Positions 26,517-34,594 of a stretch of DNA of 64,000 bases are shown in pieces. The first letter of the stretch is position 1. Each line of letters begins with the position of its first letter. The notes beneath the pieces were generated by a model. It searched no databases. It was not told the DNA's origin and was given only the letters and a program-made list of their open reading frames with translations. The DNA lies in assembly GCF_016283395.1 (NCBI RefSeq), contig NZ_JAEEMU010000037.1:1-64000 (forward strand), in the 5' to 3' direction. The stretch is from Ruminococcus sp. GTDB lineage: Bacteria; Bacillota_A; Clostridia; Oscillospirales; Ruminococcaceae. The position numbers and the translations under genes are program-made.

Positions 26517-27566
26517 ATGTCTGGTAAATTCAAAAGTCTGACATTGATACTTTTTTCGTGCTTCTTATTATATGGCTGTAGTGAAAACAGCAGCACAAAA
26601 ATAAATGAAAATATAACAGAATCTGCTGTACGCGATGTATTTGCAATGGATACATTTATGAGTTTGAAAGCTTATGGAAATGATGCGGAAAAAGCGGTCG
26701 ATGATGCTGAAGAACGCATTTATGAGCTGGAAAAAGAGCTGTCCGCAACGTTGGAAGACAGCGACATTTGGAAGCTTGATAACTCTGGCGGAAAAGCTGT
26801 TGAGGTATGTGATGATACGATCGCTCTTATAAAAAAAGCTAAGGAAATTGGCGATAAGACCGGCGGAGCACTTGATATTACGGTTTATCCCGTACTGAGA
26901 GAGTGGGGCTTTACAACAGGTGAGTATAAAATACCCGAACAAAGCAGGATAGATGAACTGCTTGCAAATGTGGATTACCGTAAGATATCCATTCAAGAAA
27001 ACAGCGTGGCTCTTCCCGAAAATTCGCAGATAGACCTTGGAGCACTAGCAAAAGGCTATACAGGCGACGAAATAATGAAGATTATGGAGTCTCATGGTGT
27101 TACATCTGCTATAGTAAGCCTTGGCGGAAATGTTCAGTCACTCGGAAGCAAGACTGACGGCTCTCCGTGGAAAGTAGCAGTAAGAGACCCGTTTTTAGAA
27201 GATAAAGATATGTGCGTAGTTGATATAATCGACAAGGCAGTTATAACATCGGGAAACTATGAGCGCTTTTTTTATGGTGAGGACGGTAATAAATACTGGC
27301 ACATAATTGACCCAAGTGACGGATATCCTGCTGATAACGGACTTGTATCCGTAACGGTGATAGGTGATAACGGTCTTGAATGTGATTCGCTGTCTACAGC
27401 TTTATTTGTACTCGGATATGACAAAACAGTTGAGTACTTACGTTCAAATCCTCAGTATGACGTTATAATGGTGACTGATGATAAGAAGATATACTATACA
27501 AGCGGTATTGGAGACTCTTTTCAGAATATAAGTGATATGCCTGCGGAGGTGATATCCGTTGACTAA
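26517..27566 (+). CDS. apbE: FAD:protein FMN transferase (ApbE), lipoprotein
   Basis: 349 residues, exported lipoprotein: the signal sequence ends in the lipobox LLYGC (Cys near residue 21). ApbE transfers FMN from FAD to a Thr in extracytosolic flavoproteins. Family motifs: VFAMDTFMSLKAYG near residue 41, the DLGALAKGYTGDEI motif near 171, VSLGGNVQSLG, VITSGNYERFF, HIIDPSDGYPA near 262 and CDSLSTALFVLG. TTTAGGAGA precedes the ATG. It overlaps the NusG_II gene by 8 bases and is followed by a Gx transporter gene. No FMN_bind target protein is encoded nearby, so its substrate is elsewhere (Rnf or another flavinylated protein). Confidence 0.94.
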   Translation: MSGKFKSLTLILFSCFLLYGCSENSSTKINENITESAVRDVFAMDTFMSLKAYGNDAEKAVDDAEERIYELEKELSATLEDSDIWKLDNSGGKAVEVCDDTIALIKKAKEIGDKTGGALDITVYPVLREWGFTTGEYKIPEQSRIDELLANVDYRKISIQENSVALPENSQIDLGALAKGYTGDEIMKIMESHGVTSAIVSLGGNVQSLGSKTDGSPWKVAVRDPFLEDKDMCVVDIIDKAVITSGNYERFFYGEDGNKYWHIIDPSDGYPADNGLVSVTVIGDNGLECDSLSTALFVLGYDKTVEYLRSNPQYDVIMVTDDKKIYYTSGIGDSFQNISDMPAEVISVD

Positions 27567-27915
27567 AGGCGTAAAAATACTTATTATTATTGTAGCAGCT
27601 TTGTTTATCGGTTCTGTAATATGGGTAATACTGAGCTACAGGACGCCTGATAGCACATATGTGGAGATAGTACAGAACAATAAAGTATTATATACTATTG
27701 ATCTTTCAAAGGAAAAGGACAGAACTTTTCGTATAGAGAGCAATGACGGCGGCTGGAACGAAATAAAAATAGAAAATGGAAAGATAAGTATTTCCGATGC
27801 GGATTGCCCCGACCATACCTGCGTTAAGACAGGTGTTTTAAGATCAGAGACTATGCCCATAGTTTGTCTGCCTCACAAGCTTGTTATACGATATGCAGAG
27901 AAGGAGCAGAGTTGA
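27559..27915 (+). CDS. NusG domain II-like membrane-anchored protein
   Basis: 118 residues: one N-terminal membrane helix (about 5-26, KILIIIVAALFIGSVIWVIL) and an exported domain of the NusG_II superfamily with three conserved Cys (DCPDHTCVKTG and VCLPHKLVI). Despite the name it is not a transcription factor; such proteins are repeatedly linked to ApbE/flavin electron-transfer loci. The start is a TTG at 27559, supported by GGAGGT eight bases upstream and by overlap with apbE. The Cys set could bind a metal or form a disulfide. Function not established. Confidence 0.85.
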   Translation: MTKGVKILIIIVAALFIGSVIWVILSYRTPDSTYVEIVQNNKVLYTIDLSKEKDRTFRIESNDGGWNEIKIENGKISISDADCPDHTCVKTGVLRSETMPIVCLPHKLVIRYAEKEQS

Positions 27916-27916
27916 T

Positions 27917-28429
27917 ATGAAAACAAAAAGACTCACCGAACTTGCTCTGCTGACTGCTATTGCGCTTATTATATTTATAATAGAACTGCGTATACCTAAC
28001 CTTGTTGCTATTCCCGGAGTCAAGCTCGGACTCGCAAATATCGTAACAGTTTATGCTGTGTATAAATACAGCGCGAAAGAAGTAGCAATGGTAGTATTTG
28101 CGCGTGTTATGCTTGGTTCGATATTCGGAGGAAATGTTTCAGCTATAATTTACAGTATGGCAGGTGCTGTATTCTGTCTTATAGGTATGCTTGGTGTAAA
28201 GAGGAGAGTACCTGTAAACTTCATATGGCTGAGCAGTATTATTGGCGCAATATTGCATAATACAGGACAAATTACTGTAGCGATCATCATTATGAGATCA
28301 TTTGCGGTGCTTTATCATTATCCCTATCTTATAATATCAGGCTGTATAGCAGGTGCATTTACAGGAATATGCGCACAGTTACTGATCAAAAGAGGGTTTA
28401 TGGGCAAAAAAGTTGAGAAAAATAAGTAA
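27917..28429 (+). CDS. Gx transporter family membrane protein (Hpre_diP_synt_I)
   Basis: 170 residues, five or so membrane helices: TELALLTAIALIIFIIELRI, PGVKLGLANIVTVYAVY (the conserved GxKLGLANI motif of the family), GSIFGGNVSAIIYSMAGAVF, GAILHNTGQITVAI. The family was annotated as heptaprenyl diphosphate synthase component I but resembles ECF-type S components (Gx transporters). ATG 27917 lies two bases after the NusG_II stop with AAGGAG in that gene's end; an upstream ATG at 27881 lies inside NusG_II. Its constant pairing with ApbE and NusG_II in Clostridia suggests it supplies a flavin or quinone-related compound; that is inference. Confidence 0.85.
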   Translation: MKTKRLTELALLTAIALIIFIIELRIPNLVAIPGVKLGLANIVTVYAVYKYSAKEVAMVVFARVMLGSIFGGNVSAIIYSMAGAVFCLIGMLGVKRRVPVNFIWLSSIIGAILHNTGQITVAIIIMRSFAVLYHYPYLIISGCIAGAFTGICAQLLIKRGFMGKKVEKNK

Positions 28430-28441
28430 ATATGGTATAAT
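28413..28441 (+). promoter_or_regulatory. Internal promoter at the end of the Gx gene
   Basis: TTGAGA (28413-28418), 17-bp spacer, TATAAT (28436-28441). Transcript would start near 28448, just before the GAGGTG ribosome binding site of the 73-residue gene. Confidence 0.75.
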
Positions 28442-28460
28442 ACTTATTGAGGTGAAAAAA

Positions 28461-28682
28461 ATGAATCCAATGAATGTATTTAAGCTGAAATCGCTTTTTG
28501 AAAGATTTAAAGGAAATCATCCTAAAGTACCACTTTTTTTCAAAGCGGCAGTTGGCAGTGTTCAGGAGGGGAGTATAATTGAAATAAAAGTCATAACTCC
28601 TGAAAACAAGTCGATCGTTACCAATATGAAGATAAATCAGGAAGATCTTGCTTTGATAGAGGAATTAAAGAATATGCTGTAA
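28461..28682 (+). CDS. Small conserved-type protein, unknown function
   Basis: 73 residues, no Cys and no membrane segment. Basic N-terminal helix (NPMNVFKLKSLFERFKGNHP) followed by a beta-rich part (SVQEGSIIEIKVITPENKSI) and a C-terminal helix (QEDLALIEELKNML). I do not recognise it. ATG 28461 is preferred because GAGGTG lies seven bases before it and the promoter at 28413-28441 would place the transcript start after any upstream codon. It may be transcribed separately from the apbE cluster. Confidence 0.7.
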   Translation: MNPMNVFKLKSLFERFKGNHPKVPLFFKAAVGSVQEGSIIEIKVITPENKSIVTNMKINQEDLALIEELKNML

Positions 28683-28685
28683 AAA

Positions 28686-28712
28686 AGGCTGCCGTATTAT
28701 ATGCGGCAGCCT
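28686..28712. terminator. Terminator between the small gene and cobO
   Basis: AGGCTGCCG / CGGCAGCCT nine-bp stem. The A run at 28681-28686 gives a strong U tract on the minus strand, so it chiefly terminates cobO; it overlaps the cobO stop. Confidence 0.8.
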
Positions 28713-29226
28713 AATATTCTATCCCCTTGCGGGCATTGATACCTTTTTCATATGGGTGCTTAACAGCTGTCATCTCAGTAAGATAGTCAGCTTGTTTTTT
28801 CAGCCATTCACTGGGCAATCTTCCTGTAATAATGATCTCGCATTTATCGGAACAGTTTTTAATAAAGTCGTCAGCAAGCTCTGTATCAAGGAGCTTTTTA
28901 TTATATGCATCGAGAAATTCATCAAGCACTATGAGCTGCACAGCTCCGTTATTCAGCATAGAATAAGCTTTTTTCAGCATTTCGTTATGGCAGTATTCCA
29001 CATTTTGCTTTTCAGTATCGTTCATCTGAAATGTGAATTTATTACATTCTTCGCAGCATATAACATTTATATTCTCCAGTGTTCTAAGAACATTTATCTC
29101 TGATGAGCTTCCGTTTTTCAGAAACTGTAAAAAAGCAACTTTCATTCCTGCGCCGCAGGCTCTTACAGCAAGTCCGACTGCTGCTGTAGTTTTTCCTTTT
29201 CCATTTCCATAATAAATATGTAACAT
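28711..29226 (-). CDS. cobO: Cob(I)yrinic acid a,c-diamide adenosyltransferase (CobO/BtuR type)
   Basis: 171 residues; adds the adenosyl group from ATP to reduced corrinoid to make adenosylcobalamin. The P-loop is right at the N terminus (YYGNGKGKTTAAVGLA), followed by AFLQFLKNG and LIVLDEFLDAYN with the conserved Asp-Glu, and IITGRLPSEWL. The C terminus ends HPYEKGINARKGIEY, typical of the family. GGGAGG precedes the ATG. It is monocistronic and divergent from the HAD gene. As no corrinoid biosynthesis genes lie here, it most likely salvages imported cobamide. Confidence 0.95.
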   Translation of the reverse strand: MLHIYYGNGKGKTTAAVGLAVRACGAGMKVAFLQFLKNGSSSEINVLRTLENINVICCEECNKFTFQMNDTEKQNVEYCHNEMLKKAYSMLNNGAVQLIVLDEFLDAYNKKLLDTELADDFIKNCSDKCEIIITGRLPSEWLKKQADYLTEMTAVKHPYEKGINARKGIEY

Positions 29227-29246
29227 TCTGATACGCCTCCCAAAAT

Positions 29247-29275
29247 ATTATAACATCTTAAACTTGTTTAATCAA
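29247..29275 (-). promoter_or_regulatory. Promoter of cobO
   Basis: Minus strand TTGATT (29270-29275), 17-bp spacer, TATAAT (29247-29252) preceded by TGT. No cobalamin riboswitch fits in the 20-nt leader. Confidence 0.8.
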
Positions 29276-29278
29276 GAC

Positions 29279-29307
29279 TTGACACTTTTTTGTCAAGGGA
29301 TTATAAT
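29279..29307 (+). promoter_or_regulatory. Promoter of the HAD hydrolase gene
   Basis: TTGACA (29279-29284), 17-bp spacer, TATAAT (29302-29307). CTTGACA-n6-TGTCAAG is a perfect inverted repeat over the -35 (29278-29297), a possible operator, similar in form to that at the alkD promoter. Confidence 0.85.
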
Positions 29308-29338
29308 ATAAAAGATGTAAAATTCAAGGAGTGTTTTA

Positions 29339-30127
29339 ATGAGTTCAATAATATTTTTTGACATTGACGGTACTCTTGTTACAGAGGACGAGAGAGCCAT
29401 AATCCCTGACAGTACACGAGAAGCTGTCAAAAGAACAAGAGAGAAGGGAAATCTTACTTTTATAAACTCAGGCAGAACAGCTTTCAATATCAGTCCGAGA
29501 GTAAAGGAACTGGGATTTGACGGATATATATGCGGCTGTGGAACTTATATAGAGTATAACGGCGATGTTATTCTTTCGCGTACTATTGAAAAAAACAAAT
29601 GCAGAGAGATAGCTGAACTTATGCGTGAGTGTAATGTAACTCCTGTTTATGAACATTCGGCAGGCTATTTTTTCGATGATAAAGCTCCTATGACTGACGG
29701 ATTAAAGTACTTCATGGAAGTATTTGTTGATTCGGGAATTGACGTAAGCGGCAGGGTAGAGGACGATAATTTCGGATTTGATAAGTTTGTTATCTGGGAA
29801 AACCCAAAAAGTGATATGGAAAAATTCAGGAACGAAATAGGTAAGAAGTTTTCGATAATCGACAGAGGAGGCGGATTTTTTGAGAATGTACCGCTGGGAT
29901 TTTCTAAAGCTACAGGTATTCAGCATATACTCAAAAAGCTTGATATCCCAATGGAAAAAGCTTATGCAATAGGTGACAGCATGAATGATCTTCCTATGCT
30001 TGAGGCTGTTCCGAACAGTATAGCAATGGGCGGAGCGGAAGTAATATACCCCTATGTTTCCTACATAACTACGCCTATTGAAGAGAACGGAATAGCAAAT
30101 GCACTTGCTCATTTCGGGCTTATTTGA
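29339..30127 (+). CDS. HAD-superfamily phosphatase (Cof type)
   Basis: 262-residue Cof/YbjI-like HAD hydrolase with the four HAD motifs: I FFDIDGTLV at residues 5-13, II FINSGRT near 42, III Lys (GFSKATGIQHIL near 192) and IV IGDSMNDLPMLE near 216. A C2B cap lies between II and III. Such enzymes dephosphorylate sugar phosphates, flavin or similar metabolites; the substrate is not predictable. CAAGGAG precedes the ATG. Its promoter carries an inverted repeat. It is followed by the pfp unit, which has its own promoter. Confidence 0.92.
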   Translation: MSSIIFFDIDGTLVTEDERAIIPDSTREAVKRTREKGNLTFINSGRTAFNISPRVKELGFDGYICGCGTYIEYNGDVILSRTIEKNKCREIAELMRECNVTPVYEHSAGYFFDDKAPMTDGLKYFMEVFVDSGIDVSGRVEDDNFGFDKFVIWENPKSDMEKFRNEIGKKFSIIDRGGGFFENVPLGFSKATGIQHILKKLDIPMEKAYAIGDSMNDLPMLEAVPNSIAMGGAEVIYPYVSYITTPIEENGIANALAHFGLI

Positions 30128-30131
30128 TTTT

Positions 30132-30149
30132 CAATATGTCATCATATTG
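30132..30149 (+). terminator. Weak hairpin after the HAD gene
   Basis: CAATATG-TCAT-CATATTG seven-bp stem five bases after the stop; no good T tract, so termination is uncertain. Confidence 0.35.
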
Positions 30150-30215
30150 GGCGTTTATTGCTATTCTGGTCAAATATTGCGATTTTTTGATAGTTTTTTT
30201 TGGATTTTATTTGAA

Positions 30216-30244
30216 TTGAAAAGTGTAAAGTGCTATGTTATAAT
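30216..30244 (+). promoter_or_regulatory. Promoter of pfp
   Basis: TTGAAA (30216-30221), 17-bp spacer, TATAAT (30239-30244) preceded by TGT. Leader of about 65 nt to pfp. Confidence 0.8.
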
Positions 30245-30280
30245 AATATTAAAGCCGAATGGCAAATATTATGAGAGGGT

Positions 30281-30322
30281 ATGACTGAGTTCGGGATATA
30301 CTCAGTCGAAAAAGTATTATGA
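30281..30322 (+). CDS. Putative 13-residue leader peptide coupled to pfp
   Basis: A GAGAGGG ribosome binding site is followed by ATG 30281 and the frame MTEFGIYSVEKVL-stop. The TGA at 30320-30322 overlaps the pfp ATG (ATGA), the classic arrangement for translational coupling. The pfp ATG has no ribosome binding site of its own. The peptide's codons form a stem (GACTGAGT / ACTCAGTC, 30283-30307), so ribosomes translating it would melt the structure in front of pfp. No codon bias toward one amino acid is seen. The call is from arrangement only. Confidence 0.5.
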   Translation: MTEFGIYSVEKVL

Positions 30323-31536
30323 ATATAGCAGTTGCACAGTCAGGAGGACCGACTTGCGCTATAAACGCTTCATTGGCAGGTGTTTACAGTGCTGCACAGC
30401 GTAACGATGAGATCGACAAGGTCTTTGGAGTTCTTAACGGTATAGAGGGTATCATCAATGAGGAACTTGTTGACCTTTCGGAAAAGATCACAAGCGATGT
30501 AAGCTATCAGCTGTTGCTTAGAACTCCGTCAGCTGTACTTGGTTCATGCAGAAAAAAGCTTCCTGATCACAGGGAAAAAAGTGATATATATGAACGTATA
30601 ACAGAAGTTCTGAGGAAGTATGAGATCGGTATGTTCTTTTATATCGGCGGAAATGATTCAATGGATACGGTTGCTAAGTATTCAGCATATCTTAAAGATA
30701 TGGGAATTGACGATATAAAGATAATAGGTATCCCTAAAACTATAGATAATGACCTCTGCGAGACAGATCATTCTCCGGGATTTGGTTCTGCTGCAAAATA
30801 TGTTGCAGCGACTGTGCAGGAAATAACAAGAGACAGTAACGTTTACAGTATCCCGTCAGTTACTATCATCGAGACTATGGGACGTCATGCAGGCTGGCTT
30901 GCAGCAGCTTCATGCTGTATAAGAGCAAACGGAGAGTCTGCACCGCATCTGATATATCTGCCTGAGACTACATTCAGCATTGAAGGATTTCTTTCAGATG
31001 TTAAGGCTGAGATGAAGAAGTACAGGGCGGTTATAGTCGTTGTATCGGAAGGTGTAAAAACAGCCGAGGGTAAGTTTGCTGCCGAAGAATATCAGTCTGG
31101 ACAGAAAGACGTGTTCGGACACAGTTATCTTTCGGGAATAGGCAAATTCCTTGAAAAGCTTGTTGCTGCTGAGATAGGTTGTAAAGTTCGTTCCATCGAG
31201 CTTAACGTAATGCAGAGATGCAGCTCTCATATAGCTTCTCTTGAGGATATAAGATCATCAGAAGCTATTGGTATGGCAGCAGTTAAAGCAGGTCTTGACG
31301 GACAAACAGGCTGTATGATGACATTCATCAGAGAATCGAATATGCCTTATAGCTACAGGATCGGCACTGTTGAAGCTTCAAAGGCTGCAAATTCGGAGAA
31401 ATTCTTCCCACGAGAATGGATAAACGAAAAGGGAAATAACGTTTTATCGCCTGCGTATGATTATCTTATGCCACTTATACAGGGTGAGCTTCATGCGATT
31501 ATGAAAAACGGAATGCCTTTGAATTTTGTAATATAA
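30319..31536 (+). CDS. pfp: 6-phosphofructokinase, probably pyrophosphate-dependent
   Basis: 405 residues, group A phosphofructokinase. It opens IAVAQSGGPTCAINASLAG, the phosphate-donor loop typical of PPi enzymes. Decisive residues: the donor-site motif is GGNDSMDTV (Asp where ATP enzymes have GGDGS) near residue 113, and PKTIDNDL near 139 has Lys where ATP enzymes have Gly. Both point to pyrophosphate rather than ATP. Other signatures: TPGF-like SPGFGSAAKYV, ETMGRHAGWLAAA, and NVMQRCSSHIASLEDI. The start is set by the opening motif; no ribosome binding site is next to it, but a leader peptide overlaps it. Transcribed alone, ended by a strong terminator. Donor specificity is a residue-based inference. 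Confidence 0.9.
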   Translation: MNIAVAQSGGPTCAINASLAGVYSAAQRNDEIDKVFGVLNGIEGIINEELVDLSEKITSDVSYQLLLRTPSAVLGSCRKKLPDHREKSDIYERITEVLRKYEIGMFFYIGGNDSMDTVAKYSAYLKDMGIDDIKIIGIPKTIDNDLCETDHSPGFGSAAKYVAATVQEITRDSNVYSIPSVTIIETMGRHAGWLAAASCCIRANGESAPHLIYLPETTFSIEGFLSDVKAEMKKYRAVIVVVSEGVKTAEGKFAAEEYQSGQKDVFGHSYLSGIGKFLEKLVAAEIGCKVRSIELNVMQRCSSHIASLEDIRSSEAIGMAAVKAGLDGQTGCMMTFIRESNMPYSYRIGTVEASKAANSEKFFPREWINEKGNNVLSPAYDYLMPLIQGELHAIMKNGMPLNFVI

Positions 31537-31545
31537 CATTTATCA

Positions 31546-31580
31546 AAAACGCCCTATGTGATACATAGGGCGTTTTCATA
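31546..31580 (+). terminator. Terminator of pfp
   Basis: Perfect 13-bp stem AAAACGCCCTATG / CATAGGGCGTTTT with a 5-nt loop. Confidence 0.9.
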
Positions 31581-31582
31581 CA

Positions 31583-31610
31583 AAAAAGCGGCTCAATTGA
31601 GCCGCTTTTT
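31583..31610. terminator. Terminator of the GH9 gene (works both ways)
   Basis: A 28-nt perfect palindrome AAAAAGCGGCTC-AATT-GAGCCGCTTTTT, so it presents a U tract on both strands. It ends six bases before the minus-strand GH9 stop. Confidence 0.88.
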
Positions 31611-31615
31611 AACTA

Positions 31616-34516
31616 TTAAAGTGATTTTACATTGCCTAGCAGGAATTCCTGAATTCTGAGTGCGTCGTTTGAAGTAACGCCCTTGCTTGCTGTATCAACG
31701 TCAGCATTCTTTTCACCCTGCGCTGTAATGTGGTTCTTATCTGAACCCTTTAAGCCGTACTTGTCAGGATTTGCAAGTGACTGCATGATAAGAACGATAT
31801 CGGACATATCTACCTGACCATCGCAGTTTGCGTCACCTGCTGAAGGATTAGGTGCAACCTCATCTGTTTTAGAAGGATTAGCCTTTGTAGTAGTTGTGGT
31901 TGTTCCTGCTGGAGCAGATGAATTACCTGTTGTAGTAGTTGAAGCTACTGGAGCTACATCTTCAGCAGTTGTACCGTCAGGCTCTACACCCCAGATAAGC
32001 TTATCATCAGCATAAAGTGTTACCTTATTTGTAATAGCTGAAGCAGCGTTATCATCTTCAAAGCTTACGAGATCATCGTAGCTGTAGTCGTTTGAAGAAT
32101 CCCACTCAGGGTAGATGTTTGTCTCAGGATCCATCTTTGTTGTAAGAGCGAACTGATATACACGGCTGCCGTAGAACTTACAATCCTTCCATGTTACATC
32201 AACGTAATATGTACCCTTATCGTCGTACTTGACAGGTTCTGAGAGAACAGCGTGTGACTTGTTGTTTGTATATCCTGCCTCCTGATCGTAGTCGATACGA
32301 GGAACGATATAATCAATGCCGTAGCCTTCGTCAAGGAGCTCCTTGATATTGAAGTAGTATCTTGCCTTAACGTCACACTCAAATCTTGGAGGATTTGTTG
32401 TTCTGTTGTGGAGAACGAGCTTGAGCTGGATACCGTCTTCCTTTTCCTGAGCCTTACCTGCTGATACAAAGTATCCTACAGGAAGCGGATTGCCGTCCTC
32501 GTCTACCTGATCGTAGCCGATAGCGTTTTCAGACATATTGAAGTCTTCGATTATGTGGTTTTCCTTTTCGTCTACCTTGCCCTTAGTACCGTAGTAGTGG
32601 TAAAGACCTGCAAGGTCTCCGCAGAAGCCTGCGTTATAGTCGTCGGTAACTTCGTTGTAGATATAGTCCTTTGTCTCATCAACGTGGTTATCCTTGAGGT
32701 CAGGACCGCCAACGAGAGCACCCCAGAGGGTATGTACCTGAACTATCGGATCGTCCATGCTCTGTGTAGCTGAGCAGTGTGATGAACGGTGATGCGGATG
32801 TGAAGCGAAGTTGTATTCATAACCTACTTCGTAAGCATAACCCATTGGGTTGTTGCCGAGGATGTATTCCATCTGAGCTCTTGCCCATGGGAGGAATGTT
32901 TCATCGCCTGTAGTCTTTGCATATACGCAAGCACAGAGACCGGCAGCTGTATTGTAACGAGCTGAACCGTAACCTGAAACGACTGCCCAGCCCTTAGGTG
33001 ATTTAGCTATAAAGTCGCCGCTTGTCTCACTGTCAGGGAGATCAGCGATCTTATCGCAAGTCATAGGCATATTCCAGAGATAATCGTCTCTGCCGAAATA
33101 CTTATGACCGTGAACAGGCTCATAGCCCCATTCAGAGCAATCAGTTGTCTTGGAGCAGCCTGACCAGAATTCAAGGTTGTAACGGAAGATGTACCAGTCA
33201 CGTGCAGTATTTGTAATAGGAGCAAGCTTTGCGAAAACTCCGCCCCAAACTGTATCCCAGCAGTGAACCCAGATGTTCTGCCAGCAGTTACCTGTATCAG
33301 TAATGATACGCTTCATATAGCCTGTGTAAGCGTAAGAAGGCTGCTGACCTGTCTGAGCCTCTGCATCAAATGAACCACTGTCAGAAATTGGCTTAGAATC
33401 ATCAACTGCGATAATATCATCGATATAATCGTAGTTTTCAGTACAGTAGTAAAGCCATACAGCAGCCCATGCAAGTTCATCGTAGTCATAGCTTGATGTA
33501 TAGAAGCCACCATCGTAGCCAAGGCTTGAGTTACTTGGTACCATACCCGGCTTCCATTCCTCAATGTGTGTCTTTACAGCGAAATCGTAAAGAGCCTTTG
33601 CATATTTGAGGTTTTTCTCAGCGTACTCGGGATCTGTATCCTTGAAGTTGAGGTAGTTTATAGCCAGTGAAGCGGCAGCACCTGCGCACTGGTCAGAAGC
33701 TGGCATTTCTTCTGTAGCGAAATAAGCAGGACGCTTAACAGCACAAGATGATGAAGCAACCATTGTGTTATCCTGCTGAAGCTCAGGAGGACACCAGTAG
33801 TTATGGTCGTTATTACCCTCTCCGACCTGATAACAGTAAGCGATTACGTTACCGTCATCGTCCATAAATGTTGCTTTCATGAAGTAGTCATTGATCCAGC
33901 GAAGTTCGTCTTCAACGTGCTTCTGGAGTCCGAGTTCTTCATAAGAATCACGGAATTCATAATAACCCCAGCCCACTGTAGAAGCTGAATAGCTTCCCGG
34001 GAGACCGAACTTTACGTGGTCACCGGCATCGTGCCAGCCGCCTGTAAGATCAAGAGTGCCGTTTCCGTCTGGATCAAGGTACTTCTTGTTCTTTTCGATG
34101 AATGACTCACTCATATTTACGCCGACATAAAGAGTAGGATCATCGTCGCCAAGATTTGGCTTTGTTTTACCGTCATCGCCTGCGCCAAGTCCCTGATCTG
34201 TCTTGAGCTGATCATCAGTCTTGCCCTTGCCGACTGTAGGCATAGGACTCATTGGCTTGAGCGGGATCTCTGCATCGATAACGTGACAGTTTGAACGCCA
34301 TGAGTAGTAACCGTCATCAGCTACCTCATCACCGCACTTGTTGGCATCATAGAAACAAAGCGCGAGCTGCAATGCCTCTGCGTAGTTGTGATAGTTGTTT
34401 GTCTTGCCCTCAGTGATAACTGCGGCATTTGCGCTTGTGATGATACCGCTTGTAAGAATAGTAGCGGTAGCAGACAAGCAGGCTAATGATTTTTTGAGTA
34501 TCTTCGCCTTTTTCAT
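31616..34516 (-). CDS. GH9 cellulase with CBM3c and type I dockerin, secreted
   Basis: 966-residue secreted endo/processive glucanase. In order: signal peptide (about 1-32, ending TSANA); GH9 catalytic domain (about 40-655) with GGWHDAGDHVKFGLP near 160 (catalytic Asp), HPHHRSSHCSATQS near 578, and the general acid in YNEVTDDYNAGFCGDLAGL near 633; CBM3c (about 665-860: LVLHNRTTNPPRF, ARYYFNIKELLDEGYG, WDSSNDYSYDDL, KLIWGVEPDG); Thr/Ser linker; dockerin (about 892-960) with GDANCDGQVDMSDIVLIMQS and SKGVTSNDALRIQEFLLG. GH9-CBM3c is the Theme B layout, often processive. The insertion with GMPT/Asp-rich residues near 95-135 lies before the catalytic Asp. AAAGGAAG precedes the ATG. Very strong codon bias suggests high expression. 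Located after the YerC-like repressor gene. Confidence 0.95.
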   Translation of the reverse strand: MKKAKILKKSLACLSATATILTSGIITSANAAVITEGKTNNYHNYAEALQLALCFYDANKCGDEVADDGYYSWRSNCHVIDAEIPLKPMSPMPTVGKGKTDDQLKTDQGLGAGDDGKTKPNLGDDDPTLYVGVNMSESFIEKNKKYLDPDGNGTLDLTGGWHDAGDHVKFGLPGSYSASTVGWGYYEFRDSYEELGLQKHVEDELRWINDYFMKATFMDDDGNVIAYCYQVGEGNNDHNYWCPPELQQDNTMVASSSCAVKRPAYFATEEMPASDQCAGAAASLAINYLNFKDTDPEYAEKNLKYAKALYDFAVKTHIEEWKPGMVPSNSSLGYDGGFYTSSYDYDELAWAAVWLYYCTENYDYIDDIIAVDDSKPISDSGSFDAEAQTGQQPSYAYTGYMKRIITDTGNCWQNIWVHCWDTVWGGVFAKLAPITNTARDWYIFRYNLEFWSGCSKTTDCSEWGYEPVHGHKYFGRDDYLWNMPMTCDKIADLPDSETSGDFIAKSPKGWAVVSGYGSARYNTAAGLCACVYAKTTGDETFLPWARAQMEYILGNNPMGYAYEVGYEYNFASHPHHRSSHCSATQSMDDPIVQVHTLWGALVGGPDLKDNHVDETKDYIYNEVTDDYNAGFCGDLAGLYHYYGTKGKVDEKENHIIEDFNMSENAIGYDQVDEDGNPLPVGYFVSAGKAQEKEDGIQLKLVLHNRTTNPPRFECDVKARYYFNIKELLDEGYGIDYIVPRIDYDQEAGYTNNKSHAVLSEPVKYDDKGTYYVDVTWKDCKFYGSRVYQFALTTKMDPETNIYPEWDSSNDYSYDDLVSFEDDNAASAITNKVTLYADDKLIWGVEPDGTTAEDVAPVASTTTTGNSSAPAGTTTTTTKANPSKTDEVAPNPSAGDANCDGQVDMSDIVLIMQSLANPDKYGLKGSDKNHITAQGEKNADVDTASKGVTSNDALRIQEFLLGNVKSL

Positions 34517-34580
34517 GTCAAATCTTCCTTTCGAGAGTAATTATTTCATGGGATTTTTCTCGTGCCTCGGAGAAAAAACC

Positions 34581-34586
34581 ATTATA
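34581..34586 (-). promoter_or_regulatory. Possible -10 of the GH9 promoter
   Basis: Minus strand TATAAT preceded by TGG; no good -35 is present 17 bp upstream, which falls in the 3' end of the YerC-like gene. Activator-dependent transcription or read-through are alternatives. A TTTTCTC/GAGAAAA hairpin lies just downstream. Confidence 0.4.
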
Positions 34587-34594
34587 ACCACATA

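Noticed and set aside
27559..27915. Transcription factor NusG
   Set aside because: The protein has only a NusG_II-like domain behind a membrane helix and conserved Cys; it lacks the NGN domain and sits with apbE.
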